From Paracoccaceae bacterium (GTDB taxonomy: Bacteria; Pseudomonadota; Alphaproteobacteria; Rhodobacterales; Rhodobacteraceae), in the NCBI GenBank assembly GCA_027069385.1, contig JALXER010000088.1:1-7519 (forward strand): DNA of 7,519 nucleotides. The letters run 5' to 3'. Shown here piece after piece: positions 1 to 6,339 of this stretch. The position numbers and the translations under genes were made by a program. The notes below the pieces were generated by a model that did not search any database, was not told the origin of the DNA, and worked only from the letters and a program-made list of their open reading frames with translations. The number at the start of each line of letters is the position of its first letter. Within the stretch, counting starts at the first letter, position 1.

Positions 1-352
1 TTTCCTGGGGGCCGGTCGTGCCCGCCGAGCCGGTGCTCGCCACCAGCTTTGCCTTTGTACGGGCGCGCGCGGCAATGCCCAGCGCCTCCAACCCTTGCAG
101 CACGTCGGGCACCAGCAGCAGCGGCGCCTGTTCCAGCCCGTCGGGAATGTGCGATACCAGCGCGGCCGCCGCGCCCTTGTCCAGCGCCTCGGCAACGAAG
201 TCATGGCCGTCGCGGCTGGCCGAAAGCGCCACGAACAGATCGCCGGGGTTCAACGTGCGGGTATCGATGGATACCCCGTTTGCCTGCCAATCCTGCACGC
301 AGCGGCCACCGGTTGCGGCCATCGCCTGCGCCGATGTCCAGAGCGGAGTCAC
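1..352 (-). CDS. murF: UDP-N-acetylmuramoyl-tripeptide--D-alanyl-D-alanine ligase MurF, N-terminal part (cut by left edge)
   Basis: Cytoplasmic ATP-dependent ligase that adds D-Ala-D-Ala to the UDP-MurNAc-tripeptide, the last cytoplasmic amino-acid addition in peptidoglycan synthesis. About 117 residues are present. The N-terminus contains LWTSAQAMAATGG, then the Mur-ligase substrate-binding motif VSIDTRTLNPGDLFVAL (about residues 38-54) and DGHDFVAEALDKGAAAALVS, all typical of MurF. The start is GTG at 352-350, whose last bases overlap the murE stop (GTGA), and a G-rich Shine-Dalgarno-like stretch lies just upstream. The position directly after murE matches the usual dcw order. Odd: where the ATP-binding P-loop (TGSxGKT) should be, the sequence reads TGSAGTTGPQE at residues 107-117, so the catalytic lysine is Thr112. 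This lies in the last bases of the window and may be a sequence error. The identity is secure; the integrity of the enzyme is not. Confidence 0.93.
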   Translation of the reverse strand, partial: MTPLWTSAQAMAATGGRCVQDWQANGVSIDTRTLNPGDLFVALSASRDGHDFVAEALDKGAAAALVSHIPDGLEQAPLLLVPDVLQGLEALGIAARARTKAKLVASTGSAGTTGPQE

Positions 353-1833
353 AGCCCGCCCCCGTCCAGTGCTGCCACGGCGATGCTGGCCTGTTCGGTA
401 TCGTCGAATTCGAAAACATCGGTGCCGATCACCTGACCGGTTTCGTGCCCCTTGCCGGCAATCAGCAGCGTATCACCCGGTTGCAGCGCATCGACGGCGC
501 GCAGGATCGCTTCGGCCCGATCGCCAACCTCTGTCGCGTCGGGACAGGCGGCCATGATCGCCGCGCGGATGCTGGCCGGGTCTTCGGAGCGCGGGTTGTC
601 ATCGGTAACAAACACCAGATCGGCGTTCTGCGCCGCGGCCTCGCCCATCAGCGGGCGCTTGCCACGGTCGCGGTCTCCGCCCGCGCCAAACACCACGATC
701 AGGCGGCCAAACACATGCAGCCGCAGGGCCTGCAACGCGGTTTTCAGCGAATCCGGTGTATGCGAGTAATCGACGAACACCGAGGCACCGTTGGCCCGCG
801 TCGCCGCCAGTTGCATGCGCCCGCGCACGGTTTCCAGCATTTCGAGCGCCGCAAACACCGCTTGCGGTTCGGCCCCCGTCGCGACGGCCAGCCCCGCCGC
901 CACCAGCGCGTTGCCGGCCTGAAATCCGCCGATCAGGCGCAGCCGCGCGGTATAAGACTTGCCCTGCCAGCCAAAGCGCAGGTCCTGCCCCTCGCTGTCA
1001 TAACGGTTGCCCAGAATTTGCAAATCACAGCCCGGTTCCTTGCCTACGCTGATCACGCGCTGCCCGCGCCCCTCGGCAATCAGGCGGACGGTCTGGCCAA
1101 ACGGGTCATCCATGTTGATCACCGCGGTTTTGCCTCGCCCCAGCACCCGTTCGAACAACCCTGCCTTGGCGGCGAAATAATCGCCAAAGGTCGGGTGATA
1201 ATCCAGATGGTCGCGGGTAATATTGGTAAAGGCCGCCGCCTCCAGCCGCACGCCGTCAAGGCGACGCTGTTCCAGCCCGTGCGACGAGGCCTCCATCACG
1301 CCATGGGTCACGCCTTTTGCGGCCAGATCGGCCAGCAGCGCGTGCAGGGTAATCGGTTCGGGCGTCGTGTGGGCCAGCTTGGCAGCCACCGCGCCTTCAA
1401 CCCCTGTGGTGCCGAAATTCACCGCCTTTTCGCCCAGCGTTTCAAGAATCTGGCGGCAAAAGCTGGCAACCGAGGTTTTGCCGTTGGTGCCGGTAATCGC
1501 CAGCATATGTTCGGGCTGACCATCGAACCAGTGTGCCGCGGCAATCGACAACGCCATGCGCGGGTCTTGCGCCAACAGCACCGGCAGCGCCCCCGCGACC
1601 ATTTCAAGCCCAGCCGCGTCGGTCAGCACCGCCACCGCGCCCATGCGTTTTGCGTATGACACAAATTCAGCCCCGTGCATGTTGACGCCGGGCATGGCGC
1701 AAAACAGATGGCCCGGTTTGGTCAGGCGGCTGTCTACGGAAAGGCCGGTCAGCACCGGGGCCGGATCGGGCCAGTCCCCCAGTGCTTCTACCGTGTCCTG
1801 CAATCCCAGTTGCGCGATAAGTTTGACGGCCAT
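349..1833 (-). CDS. murE: UDP-N-acetylmuramoyl-L-alanyl-D-glutamate--2,6-diaminopimelate ligase MurE
   Basis: Cytoplasmic ligase that adds meso-diaminopimelate to UDP-MurNAc-L-Ala-D-Glu using ATP. The 494-residue length is normal for the family. Visible in order: an N-terminal UDP-substrate domain with LSVDSR (31-36); the P-loop ITGTNGKTS (113-121); HTTPEP (155-160); SSHGLEQ (183-189); YFAAKAGLF (219-227), whose Lys223 is the probable carbamylated lysine; FVDYSHTPDSL (353-363) at the start of the C-terminal domain; DDNPRSED (411-418), the DNPR signature selecting meso-DAP rather than lysine; and IAGKGHE (458-464). The ATG at 1833 is preceded by AGGA seven bases upstream, overlapping the ftsI stop codon. 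It lies 9 nt after ftsI and overlaps murF by 4 nt, so it is probably translated as part of the dcw mRNA. All key motifs are intact. Confidence 0.98.
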   Translation of the reverse strand: MAVKLIAQLGLQDTVEALGDWPDPAPVLTGLSVDSRLTKPGHLFCAMPGVNMHGAEFVSYAKRMGAVAVLTDAAGLEMVAGALPVLLAQDPRMALSIAAAHWFDGQPEHMLAITGTNGKTSVASFCRQILETLGEKAVNFGTTGVEGAVAAKLAHTTPEPITLHALLADLAAKGVTHGVMEASSHGLEQRRLDGVRLEAAAFTNITRDHLDYHPTFGDYFAAKAGLFERVLGRGKTAVINMDDPFGQTVRLIAEGRGQRVISVGKEPGCDLQILGNRYDSEGQDLRFGWQGKSYTARLRLIGGFQAGNALVAAGLAVATGAEPQAVFAALEMLETVRGRMQLAATRANGASVFVDYSHTPDSLKTALQALRLHVFGRLIVVFGAGGDRDRGKRPLMGEAAAQNADLVFVTDDNPRSEDPASIRAAIMAACPDATEVGDRAEAILRAVDALQPGDTLLIAGKGHETGQVIGTDVFEFDDTEQASIAVAALDGGGL

Positions 1834-1842
1834 GGGGGAATC

Positions 1843-3639
1843 CTAGTTGCGGGTCAGGCGAATGTTTTCATCGGGTATTTCAGGTGTGGAGTTGGGACGC
1901 AAGCCCAGCAAGGGTGCCACGCGGCGAATAATTTCGGCGGCAACCGGTACGGCGGTCCAGCCGGCGGTGCGGCGCGCTTCGGAGCCGATGGTCTCTACCG
2001 GTTCGTCAAGCATCACCACCAGCACATATTTCGGGTCCGACATCGGAAAGGCCGAGGCAAAGGTGCCGATCAGCGCATCCTCCAGATAGCCCCCGCCCGC
2101 CGGGTTGGGCTTGTCGGCGCTGCCGGTCTTGCCGCCCACCTCGTAGCCTTGCGCATCGCCCATCGACGCGGTGCCCCGCGTCACCACCTGACGCATCATG
2201 CGGCGTATCTGGTCCGAGGTTTCCTGCGAGATCACCCGGTCGGCCTCGGTCGGGATATGAATGTCGTTTTGCAAAAGGGTCGGGCGCACCCGCAAGCCGC
2301 CATTGACCATCGCCGCATAAGCGGTGGCCAGATGCAGCGGCGTGGCGGATATCCCGTGGCCATAAGAAACGGTGATGGTAGAGATTTCAGACCAGCGCGG
2401 CGGCAATAGCGGTTTGGAGCGCCGCGCCTCGGGCAGTTCCACCGGCAGCACATCAAAAAAGCCAAGGCGGCGCAGCAGGTCCTGCTGGGCCTCGGCTCCG
2501 GCCCCGAGCGCCAGCCGCGCCGCGCCGACATTGGAGGAATGTACGATCACATCGACCAGCGACAGGCGCGGGCCGTAATTGTGAAAATCCGATATCTTGA
2601 AATTGTGCCACATCATCGGGCTGCGGGTGTTGACCATGGTATCCGGACCGGCAACCCCGGTTTCCATCGCCAAGGCGGCGGTGAATATCTTGAAGGTAGA
2701 GCCAAGCTCGTACTTGCCCTGCGCCGCGCGGTTGAACAGCGGGCTTTCGGCAGGATCGCCCGAGACCGGCGGGCGCGGGCGGTGGTTGGGGTCGAAATCG
2801 GGCAGCGATACCATGGCGACGATGCGACCGGTATCGGCCTCCATCAGAATTGCCGCGGCGGCCTTGGCGTTGGTGCGTGCCATGCCCCCGGCCAGCACCT
2901 GCCGCAGGGTGGTTTGCGCGGTCAGGTCGATGCTTAGCTGAAGCGGCTCTCCCATATTGGCGGGGTCACGCAGGTATTGGTCAAAGGTCAGCTCGACTCC
3001 GGCAACGCCGATTACCTCGGCGGCGCTCACGTCCTCCTCGCCAAAACGGGTGCCGCCAAGGATATGCGCGGCCAGATTCTCGTTAGGGTAAAAGCGGATC
3101 TCGCGCGGGCCGATATTCAACCCCGGTTCGCCAATGTCATGCACCATTTGCTGCTGCTCGGGCGACATCTTGTGTTTGACCCAGACAAAGCGCCGCGTAC
3201 CGGTAAACTGGCGCAACAGCAAGTCGCCATCCAGATCGGGAAAGATTGCCACCAGCCCGTCCACCGCCGCGACCGGATCGATCATTTCCTGCGGATGGGC
3301 ATAAAGCGAGGCGGTCGGCAGGTTGGTGGCCAGCACCACTCCGTTGCGGTCAATGATATTGGCGCGCTGGTTGATGACCGGACTGCTGTCAACATAGACC
3401 TGCGGCTCCACCGGCTCGGCGGTCGAGACAAGCGCCGTTTTCCAACCCACGGCACAAAAGGCCAGAAAAAAGGTCATCGCCATCAGCACCAGCCGGCCCT
3501 CGGCACGGCGTTTTTCGCGTTTGCGCTGCTTGCGCATACGTTTGGCGCGGGCCTGTGCCTCTATCATGGCGGGGTCACCGCCGCGCGCGCGCACCCTAAG
3601 CACGCTGGCAAGCGGACGAAGAGGGATACGAATGGCCAT
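1843..3639 (-). CDS. ftsI: Peptidoglycan D,D-transpeptidase FtsI (PBP3)
   Basis: Septum-specific class B penicillin-binding protein that cross-links peptidoglycan in the periplasm during division, working with FtsW and the FtsQLB complex. 598 residues. A strongly basic cytoplasmic tail (about 28-48, rich in Arg and Lys) precedes one membrane anchor (about 50-70). The periplasmic pedestal domain follows, with NIIDRNGVVLATN at 94-106. The transpeptidase domain has all three active-site motifs: STFK (314-317, Ser314 nucleophile), SSN (368-370) and KTG (504-506). The start ATG at 3639 shares its A with the ftsL stop (TGATG), and AGGGGGA lies a few bases upstream. A second in-frame Met at residue 25 would remove 24 residues, but the upstream ATG has the better ribosome site. 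Its place between ftsL and murE is the usual dcw order. Beta-lactams of the PBP3-binding type would be expected to target it, by family knowledge. Confidence 0.98.
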   Translation of the reverse strand: MAIRIPLRPLASVLRVRARGGDPAMIEAQARAKRMRKQRKREKRRAEGRLVLMAMTFFLAFCAVGWKTALVSTAEPVEPQVYVDSSPVINQRANIIDRNGVVLATNLPTASLYAHPQEMIDPVAAVDGLVAIFPDLDGDLLLRQFTGTRRFVWVKHKMSPEQQQMVHDIGEPGLNIGPREIRFYPNENLAAHILGGTRFGEEDVSAAEVIGVAGVELTFDQYLRDPANMGEPLQLSIDLTAQTTLRQVLAGGMARTNAKAAAAILMEADTGRIVAMVSLPDFDPNHRPRPPVSGDPAESPLFNRAAQGKYELGSTFKIFTAALAMETGVAGPDTMVNTRSPMMWHNFKISDFHNYGPRLSLVDVIVHSSNVGAARLALGAGAEAQQDLLRRLGFFDVLPVELPEARRSKPLLPPRWSEISTITVSYGHGISATPLHLATAYAAMVNGGLRVRPTLLQNDIHIPTEADRVISQETSDQIRRMMRQVVTRGTASMGDAQGYEVGGKTGSADKPNPAGGGYLEDALIGTFASAFPMSDPKYVLVVMLDEPVETIGSEARRTAGWTAVPVAAEIIRRVAPLLGLRPNSTPEIPDENIRLTRN

Positions 3640-3977
3640 CAGTTCCCCCTGACCACGACCTGTTCGACCAGATCGTTGATTTCGACATTTTCACGCGGAA
3701 AAGCCACCTCGCCGACATCGCCAAAGCTTTCGGCATGGATCGGCATCAGGCGCAATTCCTTGAAATAGACCTCGGACAGGGCGCGCAGCCGTGACGGGCG
3801 GTTCAGATAGGCCCATTCGGTTTCCAGCACGGCGATTGCCTCGTTTTCGCGGGCAATCCGGTGTTGCAAAACGCGCACGCGCTCCAACGCATCCTGGGTC
3901 ATATAGTTGACCTTATAGGTCCAGGTTGCGGCCAGCACCACCATCAGCAAGGCGCACAGAAACAGGAAGATCCTCAT
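3639..3977 (-). CDS. ftsL: Cell division protein FtsL
   Basis: Small bitopic membrane protein that, with FtsB and FtsQ, recruits and activates the FtsWI septal synthase. 112 residues: a very short cytoplasmic start (MRI), a hydrophobic segment at about 3-18, then a stretch at about 25-56 with leucine/valine spacing that suggests a coiled coil (the FtsB-pairing region). The motif EWAYLNRPSRLRAL (54-67) is common in alphaproteobacterial FtsL. The C-terminus is acidic and hydrophobic. The ATG at 3977 overlaps the rsmH stop (ATGA), and a GGGG run seven bases upstream can serve as ribosome site. FtsL is poorly conserved in general, so the call rests jointly on size, topology, the motif and its position between rsmH and ftsI. 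Confidence 0.93.
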   Translation of the reverse strand: MRIFLFLCALLMVVLAATWTYKVNYMTQDALERVRVLQHRIARENEAIAVLETEWAYLNRPSRLRALSEVYFKELRLMPIHAESFGDVGEVAFPRENVEINDLVEQVVVRGN

Positions 3978-4957
3978 ACCAGCACCCCGCCTTTTTGCAA
4001 ATCGATGCGCGGCATGCCGATCTGGCAGTGGTCAATGGTTCCGGCCGGTGCGCTTAGGCGGCGCGCGCCGCGCAGGCGGGCCGAAGCGGCGCGCGGGTTG
4101 GCGGCAATTTCGGCGGCGTCGGCCTCTATCGGTTTGCGGTTGAGCCGTTCAAAACGCGGCGCGTCGGCCTGCGCCTCGGGGGCAAACCGGTTGGCATTGG
4201 GCGCATTGCCCGAACGCTGCTGGATAAAGCGTTTGACCATGCGGTCCTCTAGCGAATGAAAGGTGACCACCGCCAGAATACCGCCATTGCCCAGAGCGGC
4301 CTCGGCAGCCTGCAACCCGCGGGCCAATTCGCCCAGTTCGTCATTCACCGCGATGCGCAACGCCTGAAAACTGCGCGTGGCGGGATGCGGGGTGCCGGGC
4401 TTGCTGCGCGGCAGGTTCTTTTCGATCACCTCGGCCAGATGCAATGTGTCGCGGATCGGCCGCGCCGCCACGATGGCGCGGGCAATACGGCGGCTTTTAC
4501 GCTCTTCGCCAAACTGGAACAGGATATCGGCAATCAGCCCTTCGTCGGCGCGGTTGACCACGTCATCGGCACTTGGCCCGTCCTGCGACATGCGCATGTC
4601 CAGCGGTCCGGCCCGCATAAACGAAAACCCGCGTTCGGCCTGATCGATCTGCATGGATGACACGCCGATATCGAGCACCACCCCCGCCAGCGGCCCGTGC
4701 CCGGCGGCGATCCGGTCCAACTCACCAAAGCGGCCCTGAACCAGCACCAGCCGGTCGCCATAATCCGGTGCCCATTTCGCGGCGCGCGCAAAAACCTCGG
4801 GGTCGCGATCCACTGCGATAACCTTGTCGGCCCCGGCATCGAGCAAGGCACGGGTATAGCCCCCGGCCCCGAACGTGCCGTCCAGCCACACACCGTCCAC
4901 CGGCGCAATCATGTTCAGAATGGGGTTGAGCAATACCGGAATATGGGGCGCATCCAT
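3974..4957 (-). CDS. rsmH: 16S rRNA (cytosine(1402)-N4)-methyltransferase RsmH (MraW)
   Basis: S-adenosylmethionine-dependent methyltransferase that modifies the N4 of C1402 in the decoding centre of 16S rRNA. 327 residues, close to the usual size. Motifs in order: HIPVLL (5-10); the SAM-binding loop DGTFGAGGYTRALL (26-39); AVDRDP (48-53); LDIGVSSMQID (95-105); GPLDMRM (117-123); ATRSFQALRIAVNDEL (193-208); VVTFHSLEDRMVKRF (230-244); and NPRAASARLRGARR (287-300). About 27 residues follow the usual end of the family core and show nothing I recognise. The ATG at 4957 is 4 nt after the mraZ stop; a G6 run made by the last two Gly codons of mraZ lies seven bases upstream and is a plausible ribosome site, suggesting translational coupling. 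All core motifs are present, so it is expected to be active. Confidence 0.98.
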   Translation of the reverse strand: MDAPHIPVLLNPILNMIAPVDGVWLDGTFGAGGYTRALLDAGADKVIAVDRDPEVFARAAKWAPDYGDRLVLVQGRFGELDRIAAGHGPLAGVVLDIGVSSMQIDQAERGFSFMRAGPLDMRMSQDGPSADDVVNRADEGLIADILFQFGEERKSRRIARAIVAARPIRDTLHLAEVIEKNLPRSKPGTPHPATRSFQALRIAVNDELGELARGLQAAEAALGNGGILAVVTFHSLEDRMVKRFIQQRSGNAPNANRFAPEAQADAPRFERLNRKPIEADAAEIAANPRAASARLRGARRLSAPAGTIDHCQIGMPRIDLQKGGVLV

Positions 4958-4961
4958 CCGC

Positions 4962-5453
4962 CTACCCCCCGAAATTGCGAACCGAGTTCAGCATTTCCAT
5001 AACCGACATGCCGTCGTCTTCTTCATCCATGGCGCGGACATAGTCCGCATAGGCCGATGGCTCCCACAGTTGGAACTTGTCATTCATCCCGACGAAAACC
5101 ACTTCGTCCTCGATCCCGAAACGGGCGCGCATTTTGGCGGGAATCACGGTGCGGCCGTTATGGTCGATGGTCAGATAGGCCGATTGCGCCGAAAACCGCA
5201 ATTCGGCCTTGTCGCGCTGACGGCCATAGGGCAGCCGCTTGATTTCTTCCTCGATCTCGTTGGCACGGGCAATGCTGTAGCCTTGCAGGCAATTGGCGTG
5301 GTCCACCCCGTAGGCCAGTACCAGATCGGGGTTTTTGCCATCGGTGCAGTTGGGGTCGCCCTCGACAATAACAGGGCGAAAGGACGCGGGGATAGAAACC
5401 CGGCCCTTTGGGTCAACCTTGTTGGTTGCCTCGCCTCTGAAACTCCATGCCAC
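4962..5453 (-). CDS. mraZ: Transcriptional regulator MraZ
   Basis: DNA-binding protein of the SpoVT/AbrB swapped-hairpin fold, the first gene of the dcw cluster. In E. coli it represses its own operon by binding repeated TGGGN boxes. 163 residues, slightly longer than E. coli MraZ. Two half-repeats are clear: DPKGRVSIPASFR (14-26) and IDHNGRTVIPAKMRARF (96-112). A segment at about 31-60, containing two cysteines, lies between the first motif and the next helix; I believe this insertion is common in alphaproteobacteria. The C-terminal tail is acidic (EEDD at about 144-147). The start is GTG at 5453, chosen because a perfect AGGAGG sits eight bases upstream and the protein begins like its relatives; the nearby ATG at 5448 is out of frame. 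Confidence 0.96.
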   Translation of the reverse strand: MAWSFRGEATNKVDPKGRVSIPASFRPVIVEGDPNCTDGKNPDLVLAYGVDHANCLQGYSIARANEIEEEIKRLPYGRQRDKAELRFSAQSAYLTIDHNGRTVIPAKMRARFGIEDEVVFVGMNDKFQLWEPSAYADYVRAMDEEDDGMSVMEMLNSVRNFGG

Positions 5454-5461
5454 GGCCTAAG

Positions 5462-5467
5462 CCTCCT
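5462..5467 (-). promoter_or_regulatory. Ribosome binding site of mraZ (AGGAGG)
   Basis: A full anti-16S match, AGGAGG, with an 8-nt gap to the GTG at 5453. It decides in favour of the GTG start for mraZ. It is the strongest Shine-Dalgarno site I see in the dcw cluster, fitting the first gene of the operon. Confidence 0.85.
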
Positions 5468-5480
5468 GCCTCAAATGTTT

Positions 5481-5515
5481 GCGGCGAATCATGTCTGCCC
5501 AACATGATCCGCCGC
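5481..5515 (-). promoter_or_regulatory. Strong hairpin in the mraZ leader, TGGGC in the loop
   Basis: An inverted repeat of 14 bases per arm: GCGGCGAATCATGT (5481-5494) and ACATGATCCGCCGC (5502-5515), separated by 7 bases. Read as minus-strand RNA, the single non-complementary position is a G-U wobble, so the whole 14-bp stem can form; read as plus-strand RNA it would be an A-C mismatch. The loop on the minus strand is TGGGCAG, containing one TGGGN unit like a MraZ box. The hairpin ends 13 bases upstream of the mraZ AGGAGG. No T-run follows it on the minus strand, so it is not a simple terminator. Its function is unknown: mRNA structure, attenuation or an operator are all possible. Confidence 0.6.
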
Positions 5516-5518
5516 CTG

Positions 5519-5861
5519 TCCCGTTTTTCGGGTCGCCCAACTCCGCGCCACTTTCGTGTCTGCTCGCGTCGTGCTGGATCTTTTTCTTCGCCTTCACGGA
5601 CCCAAATGCGGTGCCTGTATGAACCTGCCTTTGTTTTTATTTGCTGTATTCATCCTTTGGAGAAATACCGCTTCGAAATCCGTACATCCTGTATAGCGAC
5701 CACTTCATGCCTAAGCAATAGTTTTTTCGCACACTTTATACCACTTTAACCCTAAACCGAGTCACAAAGGCAATGGCACGGGGCCAAAACCACCACACCT
5801 AGCAGAAAGCCCACGCTTTGCCGCTAGATGTAGATGGTCAGAAAAATCGGAAAAAAGTCGG
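5519..5861. other. Gene-free region upstream of mraZ
   Basis: No reading frame here looks like a real protein, and I see no tRNA or known riboswitch. The part from about 5630 to 5760 is clearly richer in A and T than its surroundings, which fits a promoter region for mraZ. Small structures are visible: CCCG-T5-CGGG (5520-5532) and AAAGC-CCAC-GCTTT (5806-5819). Isolated TGGG units on the minus strand occur at about 5535-5539 and 5600-5604, but without the regular spacing of a MraZ operator. Confidence 0.6.
5690..5718 (-). promoter_or_regulatory. Candidate promoter of the dcw operon (mraZ)
   Basis: On the minus strand, TTGCTT (5718-5713) and TATACA (5695-5690) are separated by exactly 17 bases, in an AT-rich stretch upstream of mraZ. 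Both boxes match the sigma-70 consensus only partly. Transcription would start near 5683 and give a leader of about 230 nt that includes the hairpin at 5481-5515. A second -10-like box, TATAAA (5740-5735), lies further upstream but lacks a good -35 box. Treat this as a candidate only. Confidence 0.3.
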
Positions 5862-5866
5862 AAAAA
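5842..5866. repeat. Three A-tracts in helical phase (probable bent DNA)
   Basis: A5 (5842-5846), A6 (5851-5856) and A5 (5862-5866) have centres 9.5 and 10.5 bases apart, close to one helical turn, separated by TCGG and GTCGG. Phased A-tracts bend DNA. On the minus strand the same runs are U-tracts behind the terminator stem at 5872-5886, so they may simply be terminator sequence. Confidence 0.6.
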
Positions 5867-5886
5867 GGGGCGAATCCGGCGGATTC
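5862..5886 (-). terminator. Likely Rho-independent terminator after the lipoprotein gene
   Basis: On the minus strand GAATCC-GCC-GGATTC (5886-5872) forms a 6-bp stem with a 3-base loop, followed by GCCCC and T5 (5866-5862), with further T6 and T5 runs beyond. The four bases between stem and T-run make it imperfect. It lies about 70 nt after the lipoprotein stop and would separate the rnpB/lipoprotein transcript from the dcw operon. Confidence 0.5.
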
Positions 5887-5953
5887 AGGGCGAAATGGCA
5901 CGCATTCCCGCCCGAGCGGGGCAAAATTCCATACCTGAACCGGCGGAATCAGG
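5876..5953. repeat. Pair of 14-base direct repeats
   Basis: CCGGCGGATTCAGG (5876-5889) and CCGGCGGAATCAGG (5940-5953) match at 13 of 14 positions, 64 bases apart. The first copy overlaps the terminator stem; the second ends 5 bases before the lipoprotein stop codon. Between them lies a small GC hairpin, CCCGC-CCGA-GCGGG (5907-5920). TTCAGG (5884-5889) can also pair with CCTGAA (5934-5939), so the 3' region has alternative folds. Confidence 0.5.
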
Positions 5954-5958
5954 CGGTG

Positions 5959-6282
5959 TCAGTCAACGCATATATCCAAACGCGCGCCCTGATCGTCCAG
6001 ATAGCCGTAACAGCCAAATTCAAAGCTTGCCGCGCATTGTTTTGTGTCCGCCATGCACAGCCCCTCGCATTGCGAACTGGCCGAGCAGGCCTGACCGGCA
6101 TCGCTGTAATGGGGAAAGCACTGGTAAAGCCCCAGCAACCCGCCTTGCGCCCAGTCGCCACCATTGCTGACGCACTCGCGATGTTCGGGAGTCCAGAGCG
6201 GGTTGATATAAGGCGCATCGGGTGCGGGTTGACAGGACCCGAGCATCCCCAGAACGCCAATGGCGAAGAAAAGTCTAAGCAT
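5959..6282 (-). CDS. Small cysteine-rich lipoprotein of unknown function
   Basis: 107 residues. The N-terminus is a lipoprotein signal: hydrophobic MLRLFFAIGVLGM, then the lipobox LGSC with Cys17 as the lipidation site and Gln at +2, which favours outer-membrane sorting by the E. coli rule. The mature part has eight more cysteines (37, 55, 66, 72, 76, 83, 91, 105), an even number consistent with four disulfides in the periplasm. The motifs CVSNGGDW and CSASSQCEGLCMADTKQC resemble small uncharacterised proteins I associate with Rhodobacteraceae; I know no function. The ATG at 6282 is chosen because GGAGG sits five bases upstream; another in-frame ATG at 6294 would add only MEAV and has no such site. 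A longer frame continues upstream but would run through rnpB. The gene starts about 40 nt after the 3' end of rnpB on the same strand. Confidence 0.8.
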   Translation of the reverse strand: MLRLFFAIGVLGMLGSCQPAPDAPYINPLWTPEHRECVSNGGDWAQGGLLGLYQCFPHYSDAGQACSASSQCEGLCMADTKQCAASFEFGCYGYLDDQGARLDICVD

Positions 6283-6309
6283 GACTGCCTCCATTGGGTT
6301 GATGGTGCC

Positions 6310-6339
6310 AGTATAGATGAAATGCGGATGGCCTGTAAG
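6310..6339 (-). promoter_or_regulatory. Candidate promoter of the lipoprotein gene inside the 3' end of rnpB
   Basis: On the minus strand TATACT (6315-6310) is a good -10 box. CTTACA (6339-6334), 18 bases upstream, matches four of six -35 positions and lies within the conserved 3' end of the RNase P RNA. Transcription would start near 6303 and give a leader of about 20 nt. The alternative is read-through from the rnpB promoter with processing. Confidence 0.35.

Noticed and set aside
49..1659. 536-residue open frame on the plus strand
   Set aside because: It lies antisense to murE and murF, both of which have full family motifs; the protein is rich in Arg, His, Ala and Gln as expected for a GC-rich antisense frame.
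1675..3768. Long plus-strand frames at 1675-2409 and 2977-3768
   Set aside because: Antisense shadows of ftsI, murE and ftsL; no domain motif and no good ribosome site.
5490..5610. Canonical MraZ operator (tandem TGGGN boxes with 5-base gaps)
   Set aside because: TGGG units occur at about 5497, 5535 and 5600 on the minus strand, but their spacing does not fit the tandem pattern.
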